DNA of 64,000 nucleotides from Chloroflexota bacterium (GTDB taxonomy: Bacteria; Chloroflexota; Dormibacteria; Dormibacterales; Dormibacteraceae), in assembly GCA_005880915.1 (NCBI GenBank), contig VBIW01000035.1, forward strand, positions 124,001-188,000, read 5' to 3'. The first letter of the stretch is position 1. Each line of letters opens with the position of its first letter. Below, one piece after another: positions 16,624-24,558 of the stretch. The position numbers were made by a program, and so were the translations under genes. The notes under the pieces are model-generated. The model saw only the letters and a list, made by a program, of their open reading frames with translations. It was not told the origin of the DNA and ran no database searches.

Positions 16624-19290
16624 ATGCCCCAAGCCCATAAGTGGGTGTATCAGTTCCGCGAGGGTTCCGCCAAAATGCGCGACCTCCTCGGCGGCAAAGG
16701 CGCCGGCGCCGCGGAGATGACGCGGGCCGGGATGCCCGTGCCACCAGGCTTCACCATCACGACCGAGGCCTGCCGCGCGTATTACGCGGCGGGCGGCAAG
16801 TTCCCGAAGGGCCTGTGGGAGCAAATCCTTCCCGCGCTTAAATCGCTCGAGCGCAAGGCGGGCAAGAAGTTCGGCGACGCGAAGGATCCACTGCTCGTGA
16901 GCGTGCGCTCAGGCGCCAAGTTCTCCATGCCCGGGATGATGGACACGGTCCTGAACCTCGGCTTGAACGAAGAGACCGCCAAGGGCCTCGCCGCCCTGAC
17001 GAAGGATGAGCGGTTCGCGCTTGACGCAAGGCGCCGGTTCGTCCAGATGTTCGGCAAGACGGTCAAGGGCATCGACGGCGACAAGTTCGAGCACGCCCTG
17101 CAGGAGGCCAAGAAGACGGCGGGGGTCAAGACTGACCCCGAGCTGAAGCCCGAGCACCTGCGCCCGCTGGTCGCCCGATTCCTCTCCATATATAAGGAAG
17201 AGACGGGCAAGGAGTTTCCCTCCGACCCGGTCGAGCAGCTGCGCGAGGCGATCGACGCCGTGTTCAAGTCGTGGAACACCGACCGCGCCAAGACGTACCG
17301 CCGCATGGAGCGCATCCCCGACGACCTCGGCACCGCGGTGAACGTGCAGATGATGGTCTTCGGCAACATGGGCAACACCTCAGGCACCGGCGTTGCCTTC
17401 ACGCGCAACCCGATCACCGGCACCAGGGAGCTGTACGGCGACTACCTGGCCAACGCGCAGGGCGAGGATGTCGTCGCCGGCGTGCGCGACACCGAGCCGA
17501 TCAGCGCATTGAAGCGGCACATGCCGAAGGTCTACGCGCAGTTCGAGCGCTACGCGAGGCAGCTCGAGAAGCACTACAAGGACGTGCAGGACCTCGAGTT
17601 CACGATCGAGCGCGGCACTCTGTACATGCTCCAGACGAGATCCGCCAAGCGCACCGGTGAGGCTGCGGTGCACATCGCGGTCGACATGGTCAAGGAGCGC
17701 CTCATTACGAAGAGGGACGCGGTGGCGCGCGTCGAGCCGCGTCAGCTCGAGCAGCTGCTGTTCCCGCGCGTCGACCCGAACGCCAAGGTGCATCCGCTGG
17801 CGCGCGGAGTGCCCGCCTCGCCGGGCGCCGCATCCGGTGGCGCCGTGTTCGACGCCGACACCGCGGTGGCGTGGGGCAAGCAGGGCAAGGCCGTGATCCT
17901 GGTCCGGGTCGAGACCAACCCGAACGACGTCCACGGCATGGTCGAGGCGAAGGGCATCCTCACCCAGACAGGCGGCACGGCCAGCCACGCTGCGCTCGTC
18001 GCGCGGGGCATGGGGCGCCCGTGCGTCGTAGGCGCGAGCGCGATCGATGTCGATGTGCGCCAACGGAAGTTCTCCGCCAACGGCACCACGATCAAGGAAG
18101 GCGACCAGATCACGATCGACGGCACGACAGGGGACGTGTACGTGGGCAACGTGCCGACGATCGAGGCCCGCTCGCTCAACCAGCACCCCGCGGCGAGCTC
18201 GATCCTCAAGTGGGCCGACGAATTCCGCCGGCTCGAGGTGTGGGCGAATGCCGACTATCCGCGCGACGCGGCCAAGGCGCGTGAGAACGGCGCCCAAGGC
18301 GTGGGCCTGTGCAGGACGGAGCACATGTTCATGGAGCAGGAGCGGCTGCCGATCGTCCAGGCGATGATCATGGCCAGCACGACCGAAGACCGCGAGAAGC
18401 AGCTCGCCAAGCTCCTGCCGATCCAGCGGGGGGACTTCGAGGGCATCTTCAAGGAGATGGCGGGGCTGCCCGTGATCATCCGGCTCATCGACCCGCCGCT
18501 CCACGAGTTCCTCCCGAGTCTCGAGGAGCTGATCCGCGAAACGACGCACCTCAAGGACACGGGCGAGAACCCACAACTGCTGGCCGAGCGAGAGAAGGTG
18601 CTGGCCCGCGTCGAGGAGCTGCACGAGGCCAACCCCATGCTGGGCCTGCGCGGCGTGCGCCTCTCGATCCTCTACCCCGAGATCACGCGCATGCAGGTGC
18701 GGGCGATCATCGAGGCGGCGTGCGACCTGCGCAAGCGCAAGATCGACGCGCGGCCCGAGATCATGATCCCGCTCGCCGGCACGGTGGCCGAGCTCCGGAC
18801 CGTGCATGCGGAGCTGAAGCCGGTTGCCGAAGCGGTGCAGAAGGAGAAGGGCGTGAAAGTGCCGTACAAGTTCGGCACCATGATCGAGATCCCGCGCGCG
18901 GCGCTGACCGCGGGCGAGATCGCGCAGGAGGCCGAGTTCTTCTCGTTTGGCACCAACGACCTGACGCAGACGACGTTCGGCTTCTCGCGCGACGACGCGG
19001 AGCGTGCGTTCATCGTGCGGTACCTCGAGCAGAAGATCCTGCTGCGCAACCCGTTCGAGACGATCGACGAAAAGGGTGTCGGCCGGCTGATGGAGATCGC
19101 GGTGAAGGAAGGCCGCAAGACGCGGAAGGATCTCGAGGTCGGGATCTGCGGCGAGCATGGGGGAGACCCCGACTCGATCCACCTGTGCCACAAGCTGGGC
19201 CTGAACTACGTGTCATGCAGCCCGTTCCGCGTCCCGGTGGCCCGCCTGGCGGCAGCCCAGGCGGCAATCGGAGACACAACGAAGGATTAG
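16624..19290 (+). CDS. ppdK: Pyruvate, phosphate dikinase
   Basis: An 888-residue cytoplasmic enzyme interconverting pyruvate, ATP and phosphate with phosphoenolpyruvate, AMP and pyrophosphate. The start at ATG 16624 gives the usual N-terminus, with VYQFREGS and LLGGKGAGAAEM in the ATP-grasp domain. The central phosphohistidine domain has GGTASHAALVARGMGRPCVVG with the swivelling His. The C-terminal TIM barrel has GLCRTEHMF, SFGTNDLTQTTFGFSRDD and GICGEHGGDP for PEP binding. The length matches typical bacterial enzymes. No regulatory kinase gene is adjacent. It allows gluconeogenesis or reversible glycolysis. No good ribosome site precedes the ATG. Confidence 0.95.
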   Translation: MPQAHKWVYQFREGSAKMRDLLGGKGAGAAEMTRAGMPVPPGFTITTEACRAYYAAGGKFPKGLWEQILPALKSLERKAGKKFGDAKDPLLVSVRSGAKFSMPGMMDTVLNLGLNEETAKGLAALTKDERFALDARRRFVQMFGKTVKGIDGDKFEHALQEAKKTAGVKTDPELKPEHLRPLVARFLSIYKEETGKEFPSDPVEQLREAIDAVFKSWNTDRAKTYRRMERIPDDLGTAVNVQMMVFGNMGNTSGTGVAFTRNPITGTRELYGDYLANAQGEDVVAGVRDTEPISALKRHMPKVYAQFERYARQLEKHYKDVQDLEFTIERGTLYMLQTRSAKRTGEAAVHIAVDMVKERLITKRDAVARVEPRQLEQLLFPRVDPNAKVHPLARGVPASPGAASGGAVFDADTAVAWGKQGKAVILVRVETNPNDVHGMVEAKGILTQTGGTASHAALVARGMGRPCVVGASAIDVDVRQRKFSANGTTIKEGDQITIDGTTGDVYVGNVPTIEARSLNQHPAASSILKWADEFRRLEVWANADYPRDAAKARENGAQGVGLCRTEHMFMEQERLPIVQAMIMASTTEDREKQLAKLLPIQRGDFEGIFKEMAGLPVIIRLIDPPLHEFLPSLEELIRETTHLKDTGENPQLLAEREKVLARVEELHEANPMLGLRGVRLSILYPEITRMQVRAIIEAACDLRKRKIDARPEIMIPLAGTVAELRTVHAELKPVAEAVQKEKGVKVPYKFGTMIEIPRAALTAGEIAQEAEFFSFGTNDLTQTTFGFSRDDAERAFIVRYLEQKILLRNPFETIDEKGVGRLMEIAVKEGRKTRKDLEVGICGEHGGDPDSIHLCHKLGLNYVSCSPFRVPVARLAAAQAAIGDTTKD

Positions 19291-19296
19291 CGCTTC

Positions 19297-19417
19297 ACCT
19301 CCCCGCTAGCCTGGGAGGTCGGCCCGAAGGGCCGGGTGGGGGGATGGGAGAGCGATTCTTTACCTCCCCGCTAGCCGGGGAGGTCGGCCCGAAGGGCCGG
19401 GTGGGGAGATGGGAGAG
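19297..19417. repeat. Two direct copies of a ~56-bp palindromic repeat
   Basis: Copies at 19297-19352 and 19362-19417 share a CCTCCCCGCTAGCC / GGGAGG hairpin and a GGCCCGAAGGGCC hairpin. The second copy forms the 3' end of the DUF559 gene. An inverted, diverged copy is at 19818-19866. Confidence 0.85.
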
Positions 19418-19754
19418 TTTGGCCTTCGTCGAGTTTCCAAAAGATGCTTTCGATCACGTCGTCAAGGCCCTGATCAGTAGCGGAAGCTGGAAACCGCATG
19501 ACTCGGAATCCTTGTGATTCGAGATAGGCGGTCTTCCGTCGATCTGATTCCTCTTCGTGGAACTCACCGTCGATCTCGACCACAAGCCGTGCGGAAAGGC
19601 ACACGAAGTCCGCGAAATACGGTCCGATCGGAAGCTGGCGCCGGAACTTGAAGCCGCCGAGCCGCCTCCCACGCAGTCGGTACCAGACACGCCGTTCGGT
19701 GCCGCTCATGTCGCCCCGCAGCTCGCGGGCTCGGACTGTCTCGGGTGAGTGCAT
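19371..19754 (-). CDS. DUF559 endonuclease-like protein
   Basis: About 127 residues from ATG 19754; the frame extends to 19823 but the upstream part runs into repeat DNA. The core has ERRVWYRLRGRRLGGFKFRR, IGPYFADFVCLSARLVVEID and GFRVMRF, the DUF559 pattern, which is a Vsr/PD-(D/E)XK-related fold. Asp and Glu residues occupy the strand positions expected for metal binding. The last residues (LPSPHPALRADLPG) are encoded by a palindromic repeat rather than family sequence. An inverted copy of the repeat lies just upstream, so the gene is bracketed by the repeat family and may travel with it. Confidence 0.82.
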   Translation of the reverse strand: MHSPETVRARELRGDMSGTERRVWYRLRGRRLGGFKFRRQLPIGPYFADFVCLSARLVVEIDGEFHEEESDRRKTAYLESQGFRVMRFPASATDQGLDDVIESIFWKLDEGQTLPSPHPALRADLPG

Positions 19755-19817
19755 GACAAAACCATTGCGACTCTCTTGAGACGAATCAACTGAGGTCGTT
19801 AATGCTGGTTTATCAGT

Positions 19818-19866
19818 CCCCACCCGGCGCCTGCGGCGCCGACCTCCCCGGCAAGCGGGGAGGTGA
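19818..19866. repeat. Inverted copy of the palindromic repeat upstream of the DUF559 gene
   Basis: Opposite in orientation to the copies at 19297-19417, with ACCTCCCCGGCAAGCGGGGAGGT and GGCGCCTGCGGCGCC hairpins. Confidence 0.7.
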
Positions 19867-19868
19867 AG

Positions 19869-20078
19869 CTACAGACTTGACCTACCTTGCCCCGACCTCA
19901 TCCAGATGTGGACCGCTTGGGCCCGGCTGTGCAGGCCGTGCGTGGCGTAGAGGCGCTCCAGCTGCGTCCTCACGGTGCGTTTGGAGACGTTCAGCTGCAG
20001 GGCTATCTGCTTGTCCGAATAGCCGGACGCGATGAGGCCGACGATCTCGGTCTGTCGGGGACTGAATCGCGCTTCCAT
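19869..20078 (-). CDS. Stand-alone LuxR-type HTH protein
   Basis: A 69-residue protein that is almost only a LuxR/GerE helix-turn-helix: SPRQTEIVGLIASGYSDKQIALQLNVSKRTVRTQLERLY. It closely resembles the C-terminal domain of the neighbouring 310-residue regulator, including the shared ending LHSRAQAVHIW / LHNRAEAAATW. It could be a truncated duplicate, or a small independent regulator as in GerE-type proteins. No receiver or sensor domain is fused. It reads in the same direction, 80 bp after the larger paralogue. Confidence 0.65.
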   Translation of the reverse strand: MEARFSPRQTEIVGLIASGYSDKQIALQLNVSKRTVRTQLERLYATHGLHSRAQAVHIWMRSGQGRSSL

Positions 20079-20158
20079 CTCGGTAGCGCAAGCAAAGGCG
20101 GGGCGAACCGCAACCGCAATTCGCGATTTCTCGTGTCGTCATTTTCGACGACGCGTCC

Positions 20159-21091
20159 TCAGACCGGGTTCGCATCCTCCGCGGGCTCGGGCCTTCCCCT
20201 CGTCCAGGTGGCCGCCGCCTCCGCCCGGTTGTGCAGCCCATGCTGGGCGTACAGCCGCTGAAGGTGAGTCCGGACCGTGTGCGGTGACACCTGCAGGCGC
20301 GCGGCGATCTCCTTGTCGGAAAGGCCGGTCGCGACCAGGAGCATGATCTCCCGCTGGCGCGGCGAGACGGTCATCGCCTCGACGACCGGCAACGACGCCT
20401 TTTGAGCCGACTCGACGCGCGCCTCGTGCAGCTGCAGGTTGGCCCTCAGGAGGTGCTGCACGGCGACGAATCCGAAACCAAGGAACAGCCACACCAGAGC
20501 CACCCCGAAGGCATTGATCGGGCCCGATCCGGTCGCGGTCACTGCAAGGAAGACGGCGGCAGCCACCGCGGGGACGGCGACGACGGACGGACGCCAGCTC
20601 GGCCAGACTGCGGCCACGACCATGCAGTAGCCGATCAGACCGTCGTGCCAGATCCGTGGGTTGCTGAAGGTGAGGGCGGTCGCGATCGCGCCCAACCCGA
20701 GCATGACGCCCACCGACAGCCAGGGGTCGGTCCCCGTCCGCGGCTCGAGCCAGAACCAGACCCAGACGACGGCGAAAGTCGCCACGCCGAGCAGCGACGC
20801 AGCCAGGTCCGCAGAGGCGAGGCCTCGGGTCAAAAGAAGCATCAACGGCCAGACGAGGATCACGATCCACGACATCGGAACGAACCGGCCGATCCGCTGC
20901 CACCCGGTCGCCTCGCGCAGCCAGCCGAGGAACTCTGGCTTGAGCGACAAAACCGCGGGATGCGGCGGAGCCATGGGCGTGGAGGCACCGTGGCCGTTCC
21001 CGTTAGTCGCCCGCGACAGCCTGGGCTGCAGCAGGGTAAAGATCCTGGCCCGCCCCACCGGTTCCTGATTATCGCCCGGTTGAGTTAACAA
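20159..21091 (-). CDS. Membrane-bound LuxR-family transcriptional regulator
   Basis: A 310-residue protein. Residues about 70-215 contain six hydrophobic segments, so the N-terminal half is an integral membrane sensor. The C-terminal 65 residues are a LuxR HTH with SPRQREIMLLVATGLSDKEIAARLQVSPHTVRTHLQRLYAQHGL. It probably binds DNA while anchored in the membrane and senses an envelope or small-molecule signal; the signal is unknown. Residues 1-60 are polar. The target genes are not evident. Confidence 0.8.
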   Translation of the reverse strand: MLTQPGDNQEPVGRARIFTLLQPRLSRATNGNGHGASTPMAPPHPAVLSLKPEFLGWLREATGWQRIGRFVPMSWIVILVWPLMLLLTRGLASADLAASLLGVATFAVVWVWFWLEPRTGTDPWLSVGVMLGLGAIATALTFSNPRIWHDGLIGYCMVVAAVWPSWRPSVVAVPAVAAAVFLAVTATGSGPINAFGVALVWLFLGFGFVAVQHLLRANLQLHEARVESAQKASLPVVEAMTVSPRQREIMLLVATGLSDKEIAARLQVSPHTVRTHLQRLYAQHGLHNRAEAAATWTRGRPEPAEDANPV

Positions 21092-21103
21092 AAGGGGGAC
21101 GTT

Positions 21104-21466
21104 TCAGCCAGTGGGCTTGCGTGGTCGCATCGAGCTGACGTCCGGTCGGGCGCGGCCGAGGTAGCCGCCCAGGCCGCCGTCCGTGTCGACCTCGTAGAAA
21201 CCACTCCGCCCGCCACTTGCGTAGGCGACCCCCGTCCAGGCGATGAGGAGGGAGCCGAAAGCCGGCCAGGACGGGCCGTCTGCCAGGAGGACGGCCAGAC
21301 CCAGGATCACGCCGAGCGCGATCAGGACCGCGCCGGCGATCTGCCTGCGCGGCTCGCTGACCTGAGCGACCGGCCGGCGAGCATGCGCAGCATCGTCTGG
21401 CACCCAGACCCTGGTCACGACCAGGTTGGAAGGCAGTTTGGATTGGTCCAGCACGTGTGCCGCCAC
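21104..21466 (-). CDS. Small membrane protein with two TM segments
   Basis: A 120-residue protein with hydrophobic helices near residues 44-61 and 65-85, and a C-terminal tail rich in Gly, Asp and Arg. It is the last of a row of small minus-strand genes starting at 22519, 50 bp after the preceding gene. No family is recognised. A role linked to the secreted protein at the head of the cluster is possible. Confidence 0.5.
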   Translation of the reverse strand: MAAHVLDQSKLPSNLVVTRVWVPDDAAHARRPVAQVSEPRRQIAGAVLIALGVILGLAVLLADGPSWPAFGSLLIAWTGVAYASGGRSGFYEVDTDGGLGGYLGRARPDVSSMRPRKPTG

Positions 21467-21516
21467 AGAACAAGAGAGCCCTGACCGGTTTCCCGGCCAG
21501 GGCTTGTCTTACAGGC

Positions 21517-21699
21517 CTATTGACTGCGGCTCTGGGTTCGCGTCCGAAGCCAGATGATCGTCGGTGGCAAAAGCGAAAGGATCGCCACGAACACGATGAG
21601 GTCCAGGCCACGCTTGCCGACGAGCGCGCCGAAAAACACGGTGAACACGATCGCCAGCACCAGCACCTGGATGCCCCAGGTTCCAAGAGGGCTCTTCAT
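21517..21699 (-). CDS. Small two-TM membrane protein
   Basis: A 60-residue protein made almost wholly of two hydrophobic helices (residues 8-26 and 32-50) with a basic C-terminal tail. Its ATG overlaps the previous stop in an ATGA, which supports real translation and coupling. No family is recognised. Confidence 0.6.
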   Translation of the reverse strand: MKSPLGTWGIQVLVLAIVFTVFFGALVGKRGLDLIVFVAILSLLPPTIIWLRTRTQSRSQ

Positions 21700-21944
21700 C
21701 GAATCGAGCCCAACGTACAGCGCAAGAACGCGATCAACACGACCGGCTCGATGGCGACCAGAGGCCAGTTTGGATCCGGACCGAGAACTCGGTGGTTGAT
21801 GTCGATTGGGATGGCGACGACTGCCATGGTGGCAAGCGCCAGCCGTGCCCCGTTACCCCATGTGAGGCGAGCTCGGATGGAGCTCGCCTGCACGTGGTCA
21901 CCAACCTGGGGACTGGTTGGTCGGTGGAGAGCTGCTGCCTGCAT
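21696..21944 (-). CDS. Small two-TM membrane protein
   Basis: An 82-residue protein started at ATG 21944, which overlaps the stop of the secreted protein gene as TGATG. Two hydrophobic helices lie near residues 33-48 and 58-75, with LALATMAVVAIPIDI and WPLVAIEPVVLIAFL. The overlaps on both sides indicate an operon with coupled translation. No family is recognised; accessory or protective proteins of this type often accompany secreted toxins, but that is inference. Confidence 0.6.
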   Translation of the reverse strand: MQAAALHRPTSPQVGDHVQASSIRARLTWGNGARLALATMAVVAIPIDINHRVLGPDPNWPLVAIEPVVLIAFLRCTLGSIR

Positions 21945-22519
21945 CAGCACGCCCCGTATCCGTAACCGCCCCACCACAGGTAGAAGTCGATGTGAACGCC
22001 GCACCAGGGGACCCAGTAGCCGATCACGTTCCAGATCAGCTCGGCGACGATGTAGGCGATCACCGCGCCACCGATGGCGCATGCAACCGCGAGCCAACCG
22101 CCCGGCGCGCAAAGGATTGCGGCCGCCGCACCGATTCCAGCCGCCCAGATCAGGTCCCAGATGTTGTGAACGTCGTCACGCGTCAGATGGAGGCGGATAC
22201 CGAACCACTCCCACTGGACTGAGACGTAAGGGGTCACACCGGATGTCGATGTGCCCTTGGGTTGAGCGATCTTGGCGACCGATCCCGCCATCTGGGGATG
22301 CTTCGCCAGCCACGCCTGCGCGATTGCCATCTGCTGCGCCGTCGGAGCGGGCAGGGCGGCAAAAGCTGCCTGATAGCTGGCCAGTGTCCCGCTGCCGGAG
22401 AACACCGGGGTGGGCGGCGCCGGGCTCCCGGACTGCGCGGCGGCAACGGGTGCCGCGCTCAGCGGAATCAGCAACGCACCGAGCACGCCAAGGATCAAGT
22501 GACGGTAGCGCCGAAACAT
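21944..22519 (-). CDS. Secreted protein with hydrophobic domain and Cys/aromatic tail
   Basis: A 191-residue protein starting at ATG 22519 behind GGGAGGTG. A signal peptide ends near residue 27 (APVAAAQ). A polar proline/alanine-rich region follows, then a hydrophobic domain of two or three helices with CAPGGWLAVACAIGGAVIA, and a tail rich in Trp, Tyr and Gly ending in WWGGYGYGAC. Cysteines occur in the hydrophobic hairpin and tail. I do not recognise the family. The layout of leader, pro-like segment and membrane-active domain, with coupled small membrane proteins downstream, resembles bacteriocin or membrane-toxin loci, but homology is not shown. Confidence 0.6.
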   Translation of the reverse strand: MFRRYRHLILGVLGALLIPLSAAPVAAAQSGSPAPPTPVFSGSGTLASYQAAFAALPAPTAQQMAIAQAWLAKHPQMAGSVAKIAQPKGTSTSGVTPYVSVQWEWFGIRLHLTRDDVHNIWDLIWAAGIGAAAAILCAPGGWLAVACAIGGAVIAYIVAELIWNVIGYWVPWCGVHIDFYLWWGGYGYGAC

Positions 22520-22671
22520 AGGCACCTCCCAGGTACGACGTCGGCGGGCCACCCCGCCTCTGACACTTGGCCTCGGCTGGAGCCTTGGCCTGGTCCGCAT
22601 GAAACATCGGCCGGCCCTGGAGGAAAAGTCGGCAAAACGACCGACATCGCACGGGGACGTAACGTACGGGC

Positions 22672-23118
22672 GTGGTCGTCAACGTGTGTCCTGCTGCGGT
22701 CAGCTCAGCGCCACCGGAGAGGATCTGGACGGTGCTGACTTCCGTGGAGCGATTCGGCGAGTGGCAGGACGCGCGCTTTGTTTCAGCCGAACCAACGGGT
22801 CCGGTGGAACCTGGCCAGGTCGTGTCTCTTGCGGCGCGAGGTTACGGACGCGAGTGGCCGGTCACGATCGAGGTGCGCGACGTGGATCCGCAACATCGCT
22901 GGCTCGACCTCGTGGTCCACCTGCCGCTGGGCATCGAGAACCACGAGCACGTGACGCTCACCGCGATGAAGGACGGCGGCACGCTGGTCCGGTTCAATTG
23001 AGACTTTCACCTCCCGCCCGGGTGGCGGGGCCGCCTCGTCCAGCTGCTGGTGGGTCGGGAGTTGCGGCGTGGACCTGAGCAGTCGTTGCGGGATCTCCTG
23101 AGGACCACAGAAAGCTAA
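22672..23118 (+). pseudogene. SRPBCC (START-like) protein interrupted by an in-frame TGA
   Basis: The first 109 codons encode a polyketide cyclase/START-like fold (CPAAVSSAPPERIWTVLTSV, FGEWQDARF, TLTAMKDGGTLVRFN). A TGA lies at 22999-23001. The same frame then continues for 38 codons with DFHLPPGWRGRLVQLLVGRE and ends at TAA 23116-23118, which matches the normal C-terminal helix of the family. The whole would be about 147 codons, the usual length. This is a nonsense mutation, a sequence error or recoding. Read as is, the product lacks its C-terminal helix. TAACGT six bases before the GTG start could be a -10 for a leaderless message. Confidence 0.7.
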
Positions 23119-23132
23119 GCCCCAACCCCTCC

Positions 23133-23212
23133 GGCGCAGCCCCATCCCCGCCGCAAGCGGCGGTACTTCCCCACTGCGTGGGGAAGAGCCACCTCCCCAC
23201 AGGTGGGGAGGA
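23133..23212. repeat. 57-bp palindromic repeat, copy 2, with an extra hairpin
   Basis: Positions 23133-23189 are identical to 15103-15159. A further CCTCCCCAC / GTGGGGAGG hairpin follows at about 23193-23212. It lies between convergent genes. Confidence 0.8.
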
Positions 23213-23227
23213 CACTTACTAAACCTT

Positions 23228-23665
23228 TCAGGTTCTGAGGGTTTCGAGGGCTTTGGCCAGGTTTCTTTCGCGTGTCTCGGGCGTTTTGCCGTTGGCGATC
23301 GGCGCGACCAGCGCGTACTTCTTGCTGTACGAGAGGCTTTCGAAATATTTCTTCGCCCTGGCGTCTTTGGCGAGAGCCCTGGCCAGCTCAGGTGGCACTT
23401 CGACTTCGCGAGGTTGCGTGTCGAGCTCGACCTCGACGTCGATCGTGTCGCCGCCTGCGACGCCGGCCTTGCTGCGTACTTCCTCGCTGATGCCGAGCAT
23501 GAAGACACCGCCCATCGGCGCGATGGCGCTGCGATACGTGTGGCCGTTGATGGTGACCTTGACGAGCGGGCGCTTCGTCGAGCCCAGCCCTTCAACGATC
23601 TTGGCCGGGACCTCCACGCCGGTCGCGGTCTTGCCGGCGCGGAGGACCTTGGTCCGAAATCGCAT
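23228..23665 (-). CDS. DUF1905 / YdeI-type protein
   Basis: A 145-residue soluble protein. The N-terminal half is a DUF1905 barrel with VEVPAKIVEGLG and VKVTINGHTYRSAIAPMGGVFMLGIS. The C-terminal 55 residues are a YdeI/OmpD-associated helical segment (VPPELARALAKDARAKKYFESLSYSKKYALVAPIANGKTPETR). Family members are annotated as possible bacteriocin-protection proteins, but biochemical function is poorly known. Its ATG overlaps the stop of the VOC gene as TAATG. Confidence 0.85.
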   Translation of the reverse strand: MRFRTKVLRAGKTATGVEVPAKIVEGLGSTKRPLVKVTINGHTYRSAIAPMGGVFMLGISEEVRSKAGVAGGDTIDVEVELDTQPREVEVPPELARALAKDARAKKYFESLSYSKKYALVAPIANGKTPETRERNLAKALETLRT

Positions 23666-24114
23666 TACCGCTTCGTCGCCTGCTTGGGTCCGAGCTGATG
23701 GGACTTCGGCGCGAACTGGACGATCCGGATGTGGTTGCCGAACGGGTCGCGGATGCCGATGTCGGAGCCGTATTCGTTCTCGGTCAGCTCCGACGTGAAC
23801 TCCACGCCTTTGGCCTTGAGCTCTGCGGCCGTCTTCTTGATGTCCGACGTCGAGAAGCCGACAGCGAATCCTGACGCGCCTTTGGCGATGAGCTCGCGGA
23901 CCTTTTCCGCCGATTTCTCGTCCATCCCGGGCGGCGCGGGAACCTCGAGCAGGATGTCATGCGAGGGATCCCCGGCAGCGCGGACGGTGAGCCAGCGCAT
24001 AAAGCCCAGGTTGGTGTCATTGCTGACCTCGAGGCCGAGCTTGCCGACGTAGAAGTCGAGCGCCTTCTCCTGGTCGAAAACGAAAACGTGCGAGATGTTG
24101 ATTGTGTTGATCAT
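23665..24114 (-). CDS. VOC-family protein (glyoxalase / bleomycin resistance-like)
   Basis: A 149-residue protein with paired beta-alpha-beta-beta-beta modules of the vicinal oxygen chelate fold. The first module has HVFVFDQEKALDFYVGKLGLEV and the second GFAVGFSTSDIKKTAAELKAKGVEF. The closing DPFGNHIRIVQ is characteristic. His9 and a late Glu or His could bind metal. Substrate unknown. It follows the AraC gene by 9 bp and is coupled to the YdeI gene, so the three probably form one unit. Confidence 0.85.
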   Translation of the reverse strand: MINTINISHVFVFDQEKALDFYVGKLGLEVSNDTNLGFMRWLTVRAAGDPSHDILLEVPAPPGMDEKSAEKVRELIAKGASGFAVGFSTSDIKKTAAELKAKGVEFTSELTENEYGSDIGIRDPFGNHIRIVQFAPKSHQLGPKQATKR

Positions 24115-24123
24115 GCCCCGATG

Positions 24124-24546
24124 TTATTGGCCGTTGCGTGAGGCCGCTTCTCCAAAACTGCTGGGTCTGGTCCACGCCATGGTGAAGCAGTTCGGGGCGA
24201 CGGCCGCCTCGGCGTGCGCGCGATAGTCGGTCGGGTTCACGCCGACGATGTCGCGAAAGGTCCGGCTGAACGTGCCGAGGCTGGCGAACCCGACGTCGAG
24301 GCAGACGTCGGTGATGCTGCGGTCGGTCTCGCGGAGCAAGAACATCGCGCGCTCGACCCTGCGGCGCTGAAGATAACGATGCGGCGTCTCTCCGTAAGTC
24401 GCCCGGAACGTCCTTATGTAGTGGGCCTCAGAGACGCTGGCCACCTGAGCCAGCGCCTGGATGTCCAGAGGCTGGGCGTAGGTGCGGTCGATCGCGTCGC
24501 GCGAGCGAAGCATCCGGCGATTGAGCTCCTCGACGGCCCTGGTCAC
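24124..24546 (-). CDS. Short AraC-family transcriptional regulator
   Basis: A 140-residue protein consisting mainly of the double HTH domain of AraC regulators: LDIQALAQVASVSEAHYIRTFRATYGETPHRYLQRRRVERA, then SITDVCLDVGFASLGTFSRTFRDIVGVNPTDYR. There is no N-terminal ligand domain. A 30-residue tail follows. It likely controls the downstream VOC and YdeI genes. GTG start at 24546. Confidence 0.85.
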   Translation of the reverse strand: MTRAVEELNRRMLRSRDAIDRTYAQPLDIQALAQVASVSEAHYIRTFRATYGETPHRYLQRRRVERAMFLLRETDRSITDVCLDVGFASLGTFSRTFRDIVGVNPTDYRAHAEAAVAPNCFTMAWTRPSSFGEAASRNGQ

Positions 24547-24558
24547 GAGAGTAAGAGC

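Noticed and set aside
17380..19191. Minus-strand frame of 603 codons
   Set aside because: Mirror frame of ppdK, with no family motif.
22672..23118. Selenoprotein
   Set aside because: No SECIS-like hairpin was evident by eye after the TGA and no sel genes are in the window; a nonsense mutation or sequence error is more likely.
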